64,000 nucleotides of DNA from Lantana camara (lineage: Eukaryota; Streptophyta; Magnoliopsida; Lamiales; Verbenaceae): the NCBI GenBank assembly GCA_037501455.1, contig CM074858.1, positions 101,466,001-101,530,000 of the forward strand. Reading direction: 5' to 3'. Both the position numbers and the translations under genes were made by a program. This document shows, one piece after another, positions 1-12,020 of the stretch (positions within the stretch are counted from its first letter, which is position 1; every line of letters begins with the position of its first letter). Below the pieces are notes generated by a model. It searched no databases and was not told the origin of the DNA. It was given only the letters and a program-made list of their open reading frames with translations.

Positions 1-2061
1 GTTAGTTGGTAAGCTCATTTATTACACTTTTTGAGTCATTTAATTTACTTATAAGATTCTCAAGCTAATTGTTGATTTAGGCATCAAAGGCTTTACATCA
101 TGACCACCCAACTTAGTTCACTATTCTTTCCCTTGTTCCATTTTTAGGCAGAGAAAACTTTCTTTCAAATAAATTATTGAGTCATTAAGTTGGTTGATTC
201 AGCAGCTTCACCAACCACCAAATTCTGACATGATCGTATACTATAATATTACTTATAATATAACAAATATTTTTCATATTAGCAAATTGTATTGACAAAA
301 TATTGGTCATATTATCAATTAATTAATTATAATAAAAAAATTAGTAATAGTAATATGTACTAATTATCTCTCTCTCTCTCTCCCTCCCTCCCCTCACCCA
401 ACCACCACAGCGGAAACATCCCAACATCAATTTTTCTCGATCAAATCTCGATTCTTTTAATTGTCTTTGTTTTCGATCCTCTCGATCAAACCTTGTTCTC
501 AACTATTTTTTGATAGTTCACTTAATATAATGTCGGGAACAGTACATTTGACTATGTTCATAATCTTTTACAATTAATTATTCTTAAACATGATCATTTC
601 TACATTTAGAAAGACATTATATATCGCTTGATAATAGAAATTTTGTTCTTTAAGATTTATATTCATTTGGTCTAGTCCAGTTTTATTCAATTTATATTGA
701 AATGGTATAATTTTAATATTATACAGTATAAAGCATTGGGTTGCTTGCATCATCTATTGTTTTTTACCCACGAATCCACCTACACAGAAGAAAAAATATT
801 AATTTTTACATATGAAGTATGAAAATTATATTTTGAAGTATTAATATACAAAATAAAAGTATGAAATTATGTATGTGAGATATTACGTTAATAAATGGTT
901 TGTGTGTGTGCTTGGTTTTTTTTGTCCTTTTTCCTTTGAAAGATGATTGAGTATTTTTACACAAAATGAGGAGCAAACAAAAATTAAACTTTGAAAATAG
1001 AGAGCTAGTACTAAAAGTTTTAGTATTTGATAGTAAATTAAAAGTTCTCCCAATAATAAGTACTTAAAAACATTTGCCCCAATATATTATTATATAGTCA
1101 TATAGTAGGACCAAAAAAAATTATATACTCATATATGAGATTTTTATAAAATGAGATATACACTTTAACAATATTCATTGTCCTTCCTTACTCATCACCA
1201 TTGACATTTTTCCTGCCCCCATTTATTGCAATCCTCTTAGATCAACATCTTCCCAAAGTATTACTTTTCCTGCACATGCGAGTTAGCATTTAAGTATCGC
1301 CGCTTTATATTTCCTCATTTGGTTGAATTATTTCAAACTCATATAAAGTCTAATGTAACTCTTACTTGTGCTATGAAAAGGTATGTCGATACTCGCCACT
1401 TGTTTTTAACTTTTAGTATTAGGAAAGCGAATCTTGTACCCAACCCTTTCTTTTAAATGGTTAATCTTAATAGATAGACACGTAGAGTTTAGTTCCTTCT
1501 AATTTCTTTTTCTTAATAATTTCCCTGACTTTTAATAACATATTCAATATTTTGGTTCTAACACTACTATCTCTGATTATAAGGTACTCTATCTACTCTC
1601 TCCAATTAGATCGACTCATAATAATAGTGTATTTCAAGCACTGAATAAATAAGTTCAACTCTCTTCAAGTTGGCGACATACTCAGAAATCTATTGTTAAA
1701 ACTTCTTGACAAGTCGTGTTAATTAATGCATTTTCAATATGTAATGATGTATGTAGCTTAATATAAAATATAGGATGACACATAATCAATATAATATGCT
1801 TTATGTATGTCATAAATGCGAACAAACCTGTGTTGAAACATATTTGCTTAATATGTTCACGTTGTTGAATATTTCCCATATAAATAACTTCTAACTTTCT
1901 AAATTTATCTGAAGTTGATCTGTATCATTGGCACTGAAAGTGAAGCAATTACGGTGCTCCTTTTTCTTGTGTAGTTCTACCTCTATACTCGCAGTAAAAA
2001 TTTATTTTTCCCAAGAATGCATCTTTTATGCTCTTCTTACGTATAATTTCTTCATTTGAAT
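1..2061. other. AT-rich intergenic DNA, no gene recognised
   Basis: No open frame here resembles a known protein. The stretch holds a pyrimidine tract (about 367-395) and two segments that recur elsewhere: 300-720 resembles 14980-15440, and 790-900 resembles 32980-33080. It looks like old, degraded repeat DNA. Confidence 0.7.
300..720. repeat. Diverged dispersed repeat, copy 1 (partner 14980-15440)
   Basis: Landmarks recur in the same order at 14980-15440: an ATTATAATA...AATTAGTA block, a CT-rich run, a TCGATC/TTGTTCT block, a TTCTTAAACAT block and a TCTAGTCCA block. The copies are direct, about 14.7 kb apart and strongly diverged. They bracket the protease gene. They could be an old segmental duplication or remains of an unknown element; no termini are visible. 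Confidence 0.5.
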
Positions 2062-3450
2062 TGTAATGCTCCGCTCATCCGACCGTACATGTATGGTGTC
2101 ATGAGTGAGTTTAACTACATAATTATGTAATTTAATTGTATCTTTATTGATTTAATTGCTTTAATTGTTTGTAATTGTGTGACTAATTCTCGAATTATAT
2201 GAATATTTATGATTTTCAATGAATTATATGATAGTTACATGACCAATTTGAAATGACATGTTCTACGTGTTTAAGTGTCCTTAATTGCAACTTGTTTAAA
2301 GTATTGGGATTAAATTGAAAATGAACTTTGGATTAATTTGACATTTTTTAAAAGTTTAGGAGTCTAAATATAATAGGTCATTATAATTTTGGCCACTTAC
2401 AAAAATGAATTTTTCTATTTTGGCTTCGCATTTGGACTCAGGACATCAAACCGAATCCAATGACTGTGACCTTGTATGTTTATAAACCCGTTCTTTTTAT
2501 TCCTACTTTAACACCAGTCAGCGTGGACTGGTTATTACACAAAGTAGATAAGAAAATATCTTATTTTTCTCCTAGTCCTTGACCAATCACCATGCCTCCC
2601 ATTCCTATTCTCACTTTTTTCTTCATCCTCTTCAACCGGTCCCTCTCTCTCTCTCTCTCACACACACACCCCAGCCAAGGCAAACTTCAAGGTTTCCCTA
2701 GTTCAAACTCAAGCATTCATCTTTCTACATCCTTTAACTCTTCAAGATATAAAATATGTTCTTCTACTTCTTCTCCTCTTTCTTTTGAGGTTCTTTTCTT
2801 GGGATTTAAATGTATATATAAGTTTCCATGTCTGAGGTTCTTGAAAAATAGTATTTAGGTTAGAATAAATGATATTAGATATCTCTTATGTTTTCAATTT
2901 GAAGCTTATTGCATTAATTTTTGGTTTGAGGAGTGGGGTAGTTGGACTTATTAAGACCTCCATTAACGAAGGTTAAATCTTTGGTAGTTTTAGGGTGTTA
3001 AACATGTTTTGTTGTGTTTTTTTTGCCGTAATATGGCATATGAGTGTTATATGATCATTCGCAAGCTTTTAGATATGTTGTTGTTGCCTTTGGAGGGGTA
3101 ACATAGCCACTCCGTGATCATTTTCTTTAAAACCCCAATTTTCTGACGCTTCTAGAACGTCCCACCGCTTGAAAAACCTTTGAACTATTTTGTCCCATGA
3201 CTGTGAGGCATAGGGGGCAGACATTCTATTTTGGCCCCCATGGACAGGGAACTTCTGAACTAATTTGTTCCCAAGCCTTGGGAATTTTTGAGAAGACTTT
3301 CTATCAATGTCCCACAGCCTTGCCGGGAAACTTTCTATCAACGTCTCACGGTTGTGGGACGTCGCCTTTATTTTTCTTCTCAGGTCGTGGTCCTGCTTTC
3401 CTTCATGCCTCATTTGAACTTTAACCTCGTTTTTGTGCTTTTTTTTCGTA
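2062..3450 (+). mobile_element. Truncated Ty3-gypsy LTR (family A), sense orientation
   Basis: The segment starts TGTAATGCTCCGCTCATCCG, which matches the start of the solo LTR at 26994-30520 read on its own strand (TGTAACATCCCGCTCG...), including the following GTACAGGTA-like block. A cluster of GC-rich self-complementary motifs lies at 3158-3362, about 1.1-1.3 kb from the start, the same relative place as in the other family A LTRs. The 3' part is missing or unrecognisable past about 3450. Family placement rests on these shared landmarks, not on coding domains. Confidence 0.5.
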
Positions 3451-4010
3451 TGTTCCTAATGTGTCATACTATGTTTATATGCATGTGATTATGTGAATGA
3501 TCTTGTATGTTACCGTGTAATTCCAATTGCACCTTAAAGGTGCTCGAATGTTCTTTTCTGGCATAATCACGCATCATAATATAATAAACTACGATCATTG
3601 CATGCATACATGCATTCAAGGTATTCATAAGTATCGTTGTGTGTTCCTAAGGTGTCATACTATGTTTATATATATGTGAATAATCTTGTATGCTACCGTG
3701 TAATTCCAATTGCATATTAAAGGTGCTTGAATGTTCTTTTATGACATAATCAGGCATCATAATATAATAAATTACGATCATTGCATGCGTACATGCATTC
3801 AAGGTATTCATAAGTATCGTTGTGTGTTCCTAATGTGTCATACTATGTTTATATGTATGTGAATGATCTTGGTATGCTATCGTGTAAATCCAATTACATA
3901 TTAACGGTGCTCGAATGTTCTTTTATGGCATAATCACGCATCAAAATATAATAAATGACGATCACTGCATGCATACATGCAATCAAGGTACTCATAAGTA
4001 TCATTGTGTG
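3450..4010. repeat. Tandem repeat array, about 185-bp unit, three copies
   Basis: The block GTGTCATACTATGTTTATAT recurs at 3461, 3652 and 3835, and the rest of the unit (CGTGTAATTCCAATT, GGTGCTCGAATGTTC, CATGCATACATGCA) follows each time. Periods are 191 and 183 bp. The array ends within the third unit near 4010. The units are far longer than CRISPR repeats and there are no spacers. Confidence 0.85.
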
Positions 4011-4810
4011 CCGTTTGGTTCATATTTGAGTCTAAGTCATATGTTGTGTGTTCGGTTTGTAAGAGACGTCCCAAAATTTCATCGATCTTTTTATATTTTA
4101 TTTTTATATTCGCTTCTATCTATTATTTTTTTTTTCTTTTTACACTCTTTAATATATAATTTCATATATTTTCTCTTTATCTTTAGTTGTACAATTAAGT
4201 GGTATCATTTTTATCTATCAATAAACAATAAAACATTTTAATAGTAAAAATATACATTTATATAGAACATGGTAAATATTTGTCTTATATTATTAATTTT
4301 ATTTTTAAATATATACATATCTTATAATATAAGCTATAATTAATATATTAATCTTAGAAAGAATTCATATTATAATATTTTATATGTTTTTTATAGATTA
4401 GAAAATTTTTAATTCTAACTTAATTTATTTTCAATTAAATAAGTATTTTAAAATTTTTAAATATAACAATAATAATATTTAATATAAATTTATCAAATTA
4501 TCCTTAAGTCTAATATTGTTAAAAGTATTATCGTGAGAAACTATAATTTACATGTATATTTCTATATTTTTGGAAATTAATAATGCAATAGTGATTTTGA
4601 ATAAGACATTGTAATTGCGTGCCTTCGAGTATTGATCAAAGTTTAGTTTCTCAAAATTTGCTTTTTTTTAATTAGTTCAACTTTCCGAAATTTTGTTCTT
4701 TTCTATTCTGCTTAAATTTGGTCATAGTAATTTTCAGATGTTTAAAAGTTAATTCTTCGAAACATACTAAAAAGAGAAAATGTCCCACAACTTGTAGCTC
4801 GTCCAACTTC
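4011..4810. other. AT-rich intergenic DNA
   Basis: I see no gene, terminal repeat or conserved motif in this stretch. Confidence 0.6.
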
Positions 4811-5712
4811 ACGATAAAAATGGAGAATTTATTATGTTAGTAGAGATAGTTAGAATAATATTAGAATTAATTTATTAAAAAGTTTATAAAATTATAATTA
4901 TAGTGTTTTATAATTAAAGAAAGATTTATATAATTATATTTTTATTAGAATTAGGAGCAAATTGCATTTTTGGTCTCATACTAATGGGCCATTATCACTT
5001 TTGGTCCCATGTTTTTCAAAAGTGGTTTTTTTGGTCCCATAGTAATTTGTTTTTGTCAATTTGAGGACTTCCGTCAAATAATTGACGGAAGTCACTGTTC
5101 ATCCGTTTTCGTCAAATAATTGACGGGAGTTTTTCAAAAGTGGTTTTTTTGGTCCCATAGTAATTTCTTTTTGTCAATTTGAGGACTTCCGTCAATTATT
5201 TGACTGAAGTCCTCAAATTGACAAAAAAAATAATTACTATGGGACCAAAAAAACCACTTTTGAAAAACATGGGACCAAAGGTGATAATGGTCCATTAGTA
5301 TGGGACCAAAAATGCAATTTGCTCTAGAATTAGATAGAGAGTTTGAATAGAACAAAATATTTTGAAAGAAAATTTATGTATCAAATTTGTAATTTACAAA
5401 ATTATCCTTAATAATTATTAAAAGTCTTATAATAAAGGTATTTCGGGCGATCAAAATGGAGAATTTATTATTTTAGTAGAGATAGTTAGAATAATATTAG
5501 GATTAATTTATTCAAAAGTTTATAAAATTATAATTATAGTGTTTTATAATTAAAGAAAGACTTATACAATTATATTTTGATTAGAATTAGATCGAGAGTT
5601 TGAACAGAATAAAATATCTTGGAAGAATATTTATGTATCAAATTAGTAATTTACAAAATTACCCTTAATTGTATATTATTAAGTCTTATAAGAAGGGTAT
5701 TTCGGGCGATCA
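4811..5712. repeat. Direct duplication of a ~260-bp block, first copy split by a MITE
   Basis: The block beginning AAAATGGAGAATTTATTAT and ending GGTATTTCGGGCGATC occurs twice, once across 4817-5454 and again from 5454 to 5711. The copies differ by scattered substitutions. The first is interrupted by the 370-bp element at 4955-5324; the second has the uninterrupted site. Confidence 0.85.
4955..5324. mobile_element. Mutator-like fold-back MITE with 9-bp target duplication
   Basis: The element begins GAGCAAATTGCATTTTTGGTC and ends with the inverted complement (GACCAAAAATGCAATTTGCTC). Most of its length is a long inverted repeat around a CTTCCGTCAA...TTGACGGAAG core. It is flanked by perfect 9-bp repeats, TAGAATTAG at 4946-4954 and 5325-5333. 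A 9-bp duplication is the hallmark of the Mutator superfamily. It has no coding capacity. Confidence 0.85.
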
Positions 5713-5827
5713 CAAAATTTCAAGAAACCAAAAATCCCAACTCGCAATTTTATAATATATATAGATAAATAAAAAGTACAAGAAAAAATAATAATAATAA
5801 TAATAATAGCAACCTTATACTTTCAGT

Positions 5828-6566
5828 TAGGGATGTAAACGAGCCGAGCCGAGCCTTGGTGTTTTTTCAAGGTTCGAGCTCGGGCTCGGGGTTATATTTT
5901 TTGGCTTGGGTTCGGCTTGCGAGCCTACGAGCCAGAGGGAGGGTGGTTCGGGCTTGGTTCGAAGGAAGGTTTGGTCGAGCCGAGCCGAGCCACGAGCCAA
6001 TAAGGGGGGAAAAAAAAAAAAAAAAACTTTTTTGCCCAGATCTGGATTTCTACGCACATCTAATGCAGATTTCCCAAAGCAAACAGATCGAATTTTTCCT
6101 TCACATAATTACAACATAGAACAAAGAATCCAGATTTCCCAAAGTAGCATTCTCCAAACGCAGTACAAAATCTAGATTTCTCAAAGCGAAAAACACATAT
6201 CCAAGACCAAAATTTTGAGGAAAAGAAATAAATATTCAACTTTAAAATTTGAAGTCTCTCTAATCGGCGGTGTACCAGCGGTTGTGACGTCCTTCAAGCT
6301 GCAAAAAGTGGTGAGTCGTGGCAGCGGCGGCGGCGGCGGCTTGGAGATTGTTGGCGGAAAGGGTGGTGCTTCGAAATTTGCAGTGGTGATGGCGGCGGGT
6401 GATAGTGGACACCTGGGTGGTCGGAGGCGACGGGAGATGGTGTGCAACCACCAGGCGGCGTGAGGGTGGTGGGTGCTGGTGGCTGGCGGCGTGACTTGGG
6501 GTTTCTTCTGAAATCTCGTCTTGTCTAAAATGAAAGAAAGGATTTGGAATTAGGTTTGTCAAGTGT

Positions 6567-6604
<38 letters not shown>

Positions 6605-6966
6605 TATATATTTATATTTAAATATATATTATGTGTGTAAAAAAAATATATAATATATTTTGCAAGTCTGGTATATATAACATACATATAATATATTGTA
6701 TATTTATACATACGTATATAATATATTATATATCTATATTTTAATATATATTATGTGTGTAAATAAAATATATAATATATTTTTTTATTATTTTATTACC
6801 GAACTCGCGAGCTTCGAATCACAAACATATAGGCTCGGGCTTGGTTCGAATATCACATGAGCCGAGCCAAGGCTCGACTCGGCTCGTCATCTTCGAACCC
6901 AAGCACGAGTCTTTCTCGAGCTAGCTTGCGAAGCTCGCGAGCCAGCTCGGCTCACTTACATCCCTA
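5828..6966. mobile_element. Non-autonomous hAT element, 1.14 kb, 8-bp target duplication
   Basis: The ends are TAGGGATGTAA... and ...TTACATCCCTA, with subterminal clusters of GAGCCGAGCC on the left and GGCTCGGCTC-type words on the right. Perfect 8-bp repeats CTTTCAGT flank it (5820-5827 and 6967-6974), as expected of hAT transposition. Inside is a purine-rich GC-rich block (about 6260-6520) unlike the surrounding AT-rich DNA, possibly a captured gene piece, followed by long AT repeats (6565-6790). No transposase is encoded. The element ends 12 bp before the TATA box of the protease gene. Confidence 0.85.
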
Positions 6967-6977
6967 CTTTCAGTTTC

Positions 6978-6986
6978 TATATATAG
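6978..6986 (+). promoter_or_regulatory. Probable TATA box of the aspartic protease gene
   Basis: TATATATAG lies 65 bp upstream of the ATG at 7051, which would put transcription start near 7010 and give a leader of about 40 nt. It lies just beyond the hAT target duplication, so all DNA further upstream was pushed about 1.1 kb away by that insertion. Confidence 0.5.
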
Positions 6987-7050
6987 TCAACATATCCTAA
7001 ACTAAAATCAATATACCACCCAGCACCCACACACACAACCACACATAGTG

Positions 7051-9439
7051 ATGGCCTTCCTTCTACTTCTTGCTTTTGCACTACTCACTTCACCAATTAT
7101 CTCCACATCGCACCCATCTACCCACCCCACCATCCCCCAATCCGGATTCCGGACACCATTAAAACACATCGATTCCGGCAAGAACCTCACCAAATCCGAG
7201 ATCTTACACCACGCAATCGAACAGTCGAACAAAAGAATGCAAACCCTAACCGATGCAATCAACCTTTCTTCATCAGATATCGAATTCAGCATCCCCGTGT
7301 ACCCAACCCCGGAGCCAAGTAAGTTTTACGTGGAACTCGCCATTGGCACCCCTCCATTAAACTTCTCTGCACTTCTCGACACCGGCAGTGACCTACTATG
7401 GACTCAGTGCCAGCCATGCGTCAAGTGCTTCCCTCAGCCAACTCCCATATACGATCCCAAGAAATCTTCTTCCTACATTGACTTGAAATGCAATGGCAAA
7501 CCATGTCCTTATTTTGTCGGGTACGGTGCTGGTGATCGCGTTTACACCAGCGGGTTTTTGGCCAATGAAACTTTCAAATTTGGAAATACAGTTGTTGGTC
7601 CGAAGGTAGCATTTGGTTGTGGAACTAACAACACAGCCAACTTTACGGGGGCCGGGATCCTGGGACTAGGTCGTGGGCCATTTTCTATCGTTCAACAATT
7701 TGAAGAAACAAGGTTTGCTTATTGTTTGACGTCGTATACTTCGAATGAAAATGGATTTCTTGCGTTGGGGTCGTTGGCTAAGATTAACAATAATAGCCTT
7801 TCGAAAATAACCACGCCTTTACTCGAAAATCCATTGAGTAGCAAGTTTTACTATATTTCTCTTGAAGGGATTACGGTTGGCAATACTTTCTTGCCTATCA
7901 ACCAGCCTCCGGGAACAGAAGGTTAGTGACAGTAATTTTTGGGTTTAATGTAATTATAGAAATTGTTTCCAAACTCTAAAAAGTTCACTTCCGTAAATTA
8001 GATCACTGGATTACTGGGTAGTTCTAGTTCGAACCTGACTTTCGGCTAACTAGTGCAACAAGGCTTGTTTTACATTTGTCGTGTGATTGATGAAAACCTT
8101 ATCAAGATTAAATAATAATTGTAATATAATTACTATATAAATGGTTGGGGTTTTGACCAATTGAGCTTGGACTCGTATTTTCTTGATGGGACGCAGAGGA
8201 CATCCTTATAGGATTAACCACCAGAAATCTTCCGTAAAATTGGGATTATGTGCTGCTCATGTGATAAAATTTTTGCGAATTTTAAAATTATCCTCACTTA
8301 ACCATATTTAAAAATAATAATTCTTAAGTAAAATCCTTAAATTCCCATATGGAAACTCCTAAATGTACTTAAAATCTCGTGAACATATATTTAGTTAATT
8401 AGTGAGAGAACATAAAATCCATCACCATTAAACAAATGCAATCACATTATGACTCAACGTAATAATTATAACTGACTATCATGCATTTAGGCCTAATTAT
8501 AATGCAGCAATTATTATTGAGAAATTATATTTTAGTTCTTAACTTTGAGAACCATTTGTGATCCTAGGTTTCCGTTATGTCATTCCAAAAATACTCTTGA
8601 TTTGTTATTAAATTCATAATATGTAGGAATCGCTTTGTTAATAATTGTAAACTTCGGGGATGATTTTGTAATTTTGGTATTATTTTCAATGTAACACTCA
8701 TAAAACGGTCAGGGGCATAAGTATACTTTTACGAATTTCGTTAAAGGGCTTCAGACCAAAAAAGATTTATAAAGACTAAAATATAATTTCCTAATAATAA
8801 TGAATTGCGGTGTAATTAGGCCTAAATATAGGGTATAGTCATCATAAATGACCCTATTTCTTTATTAGAACGATATCCACCAGCTACACCTAAACTTCAT
8901 GTATTTATCTAATATCCTTCAAGTCATGTTCAGTATTACAATACAACCATTTTTGGTATTTTTAAAAATCATATCATCGTATCTGATATATATTTTTTAA
9001 ATACACGGTATATTTAATTACCAACTCTAACTACGCAGGAACCGATAATGATCCTAGGAACATAGTTGTGGACACCGGCGCCCCATACTCATTTCTCGAT
9101 ACAAGTTTATTCCAACGAGTCAAAACTGCATTCAGCTCTCAAACTAACCTTCCCGTGGGGGTCCGCCGGAGCTATTTTGAACTCTGCTTCGTTCCTCCAT
9201 TCGGAGGAAGCCCTAGTTTTCCCAAGCTTATATTTCATTTCAAGGGGGCAGATTTGGTACTGCCACAAGAAAACTATATCGTTCCTTTAAAAGGCCAGCT
9301 GTGCTTAGCATTGATTAAAGGTTCAGTAGCAGGATTTCAGATCTTTGGAAGTTATCAGACGCAGAACACATTTGTGCTTCATGATCTTGAGAAGAAGGCT
9401 ATGTCCTTTGTGCCTACTCAGTCATGTGATCAAGTGTAA
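7051..9439 (+). CDS. Nepenthesin/CDR1-type aspartic protease (two exons)
   Basis: A1B-family aspartic protease, a secreted or vacuolar endopeptidase type. The CDS joins 7051-7921 and 9039-9439 (423 residues); the intron has donor G|GTTAGT and acceptor ACGCAG|G and keeps the frame through a split Gly codon at residue 291. Residues 1-20 are a hydrophobic signal peptide, followed by a pro-region to about 85. The first catalytic motif is DTGSD at Asp110, in the sequence LLDTGSDLLWTQC; the flap is YGAGD (158-162); FGCG and GILGLGRGP follow (188-210); the second catalytic motif is VVDTGA at Asp302; the C-terminal IFGSYQTQNTFVLHDLE replaces the common IxGNxxQ block. The Cys-rich nepenthesin insert after CQPC is shortened compared with relatives: WTQCQPCVKC runs quickly into CNGKPCPYFVGYG. 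Total length is close to the family norm of about 430-440. Both active-site Asp are present, so it is probably functional. The GTG three bases before the ATG also stays open, but ATG is the expected start. Confidence 0.92.
7922..9038 (+). other. Intron of the aspartic protease gene (1117 bp)
   Basis: The intron runs from GTTAGTGACAG to a pyrimidine/A-rich tract ending CTACGCAG. Many genes of this family are intronless, so the intron is notable; it separates the two catalytic lobes' DTG motifs. It contains the inverted-repeat element at 8487-8828. Confidence 0.85.
8487..8828. repeat. MITE-like inverted-repeat element in the protease intron
   Basis: The left end TTTAGGCCTAATTATAATGC is repeated in inverted form at the right end (TGCGGTGTAATTAGGCCTAAA), about 30 bp each including the AATAATAAT-type continuation. 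A related copy lies at 47409-47740 and shares phrases such as ATTATATTTTAGTTC and the run near TCATTCCAAAAATAC. No clear target duplication was found, so the superfamily is open. Confidence 0.6.
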
Positions 9440-9512
9440 AACCATGTAAATGAGTAATTCTCTTGTTTATATATGCATGCTGTAATCTGTGTACCGGGAA
9501 ACAGATTAAGAA

Positions 9513-9528
9513 AATAAAGAAGAATAAA
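9513..9528 (+). terminator. Polyadenylation signals downstream of the protease gene
   Basis: Two AATAAA hexamers (9513-9518 and 9523-9528) lie 75-90 bp after the stop codon, a normal distance for a plant 3' UTR. Confidence 0.5.
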
Positions 9529-12011
9529 GACCAGAGAATTCGAATAAGAAATCCCATTTAAATTCATGACAATTTTGTGATGGTGTTTAATTTGATTCTT
9601 CTTTTTTTTTTTTTTGGTTTGGGGCATAATTTGATTCTTCTATTTGTTCCATTCTTAACTGAAATTTGAGACCCTCATAAAATGAAAGCCATTGGTTGGA
9701 GCCAATAAAATAGCTCCTTCATTTTAATATTTGTGAGTATATATAATGTATCAAAAACCATGTGTTATTTTAACTCATCAGTAAGAAATTCATTGTGATA
9801 TAAAAATTCTGATAGAAAACTCAATGCTAATTTTAATTACTTCACCTTCTCTTCATCCCTCTGTCCTGTACTTTTTAACCTGGAACGGTGAAACCTTAAT
9901 ATTTGATAAAATCTGTTTTGTAATACTTCATATTAAAAAAATAAAGTATGGCTTTTGTTTAAAATGTAATGCCAATATTTAATAAAATTAAAACTTATTT
10001 CTTTCATTAAAGTTGATCATTCAATCTCTTTTACCAAAATGTAGACCTTAAAATTAATAATTTCCCAGTAAAACCAACTAAGATGAAGGAGACTGTAAAT
10101 AATGAGCCATTAATTTTGAAAATCAGGTCTTGGGAGTTGGGATTTAAATATATAGCTCAAAATGAAAATTAAATAAAAATAAAAAATGGTAAAAGCCAAC
10201 TAGGTTGGTCCATGTGATTTTATTTTTCAAGGCAGGGTCTTGGGTATGCGTGTGTGTGGAAAAAAAAAACAAAAAAACAACAGTTAAAAACTTTGAAACT
10301 GAAATAGGAAGTGCGGGAAGCGGTGTGGATTAATTGGAACAAACTTGCCGATATAAACTGATTTTAAGCATAATTTAGGGACAAAAAATGTTACTTTTTC
10401 CCTATTTATTTTAGTATAGGCTTTTGACTCATATCATAATCTTAAGAAATTATAACTAGCTCATTATTTCCAAGACATTAGGTACTTCTGTAGGTAGAAA
10501 GGACAAAGGACATCTTACAATGATCGTACTTATTTGGGAAAGTTACGTTTCACCCTTGTTAAAAATAATCAAAATAAACCTCATGCTTTAACAAAAATTT
10601 CCACAAAAAATGTCGCAAACCGAGACCCTAAAGGTGCACGTGATTGTCACATGTGGTTTTCTGTTTCAAGTGTATTTTGACTGTTTATAATTTATAAACT
10701 AATAGAACGTGTTGTAACATTTTGAATTCAGTGACAAATTAAAAACACAATGTATACTCGATAACTCCTTATATATTAAGTAATAATAAGGATAACTATT
10801 TGTAACATTTTAATTTTTTTTGAGTTTGTTAGTCGAATTATAAAATATCTAAATTTGTAATCTCAATTATTATTTTTTAACAAATTGCAACTTGATTCTA
10901 CTCATTGTATATGACATGTACACAAAATTTCTTCCACGTGTCACACGATGAATGAAATCAGGTTACATTTTACTACAATACAATAGTTGAGGTTGCAAAC
11001 ACATTTTATAATTCGGGTTGCAAACTCCAAAAAACGCAATAGCTTAAGATGGTCAATTTTTTATACCTAAGTAATATTTAACATATAATAAACTTGAAGT
11101 CCCAATTTTTGATATGGGTTTGGTAACCATCGACTAAATAATACATATTTGGTCCCCATCAAATTAGGTGCAAACGATAATGACCACAATTTTCTGTAGC
11201 ATCATTATAGGAGAACGTGAAGGAAGTAATGATCTTTAACTTTAGAGGTAACGATGCTAGAAAAAGAAGAAAAATATGATAAAACTATAGAGACATGAGG
11301 AAGACCTTCCCCCATCACACTGCCAGCATCAAATGGAATAAACTCTGGGCAGTGGGCAGTGGGCACTGATGTTGCATTATAAATTGTTGCAAATTATATT
11401 TACTATCTCAAATTTTGGATGGTTACAAAAAAATCGATCAAGTATTATTGTTAACATGTTTTACATTAATTAAGTTCCAAATCATGTCCTAGCTGCTTAA
11501 TGACTGTTTGACAACTCTCATATCATCAATTAGCTTTTAAGATGATTTAGATTGAAAACATTATTTTACAAAATATATAATAATAACTAGTAATTTTCTG
11601 CATACTCTATGCCTGTGCAACAAAATAATAATTATTATTTAACTTTATTAAAATTAAAATTTTCATAATTTCAAAAAGAAAATTTAAATTCTTCAGATTA
11701 ATATATAGTTTATAATTATTTTTAATATAAGTATTAAATTATATAAATAAATGTGATAATATTACATTAATAAAAATAATATTAAAATATAAGTTACAAA
11801 ATATGAAAAAAATAAAATAAATATTAAAAAGTTTATTAAAAAGAGAAATAAATTGAGGTGAGAAAAAAGATGATTTTTTTTTTAAGCCATAGAAAAGAGG
11901 AGTTAGAGGAAAGAAAAAGAAATCATTGACACGTTCTAGTGATGAAGAAAAATAAATAAATAAATAAATAAATAATAAGAAAAAGATCAAGAATCGGTGA
12001 TATTACATTTT
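9529..12011. other. AT-rich intergenic DNA
   Basis: No gene was recognised. There are short A- or T-runs and an AAAT microsatellite (about 11950-11974). The open frames here are low-complexity translations of AT-rich DNA. Confidence 0.6.
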
Positions 12012-12020
12012 AATATATAG

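Noticed and set aside
3450..4010. Possible CRISPR array
   Set aside because: Units are about 185 bp and contiguous, without spacers, in a plant nuclear context.
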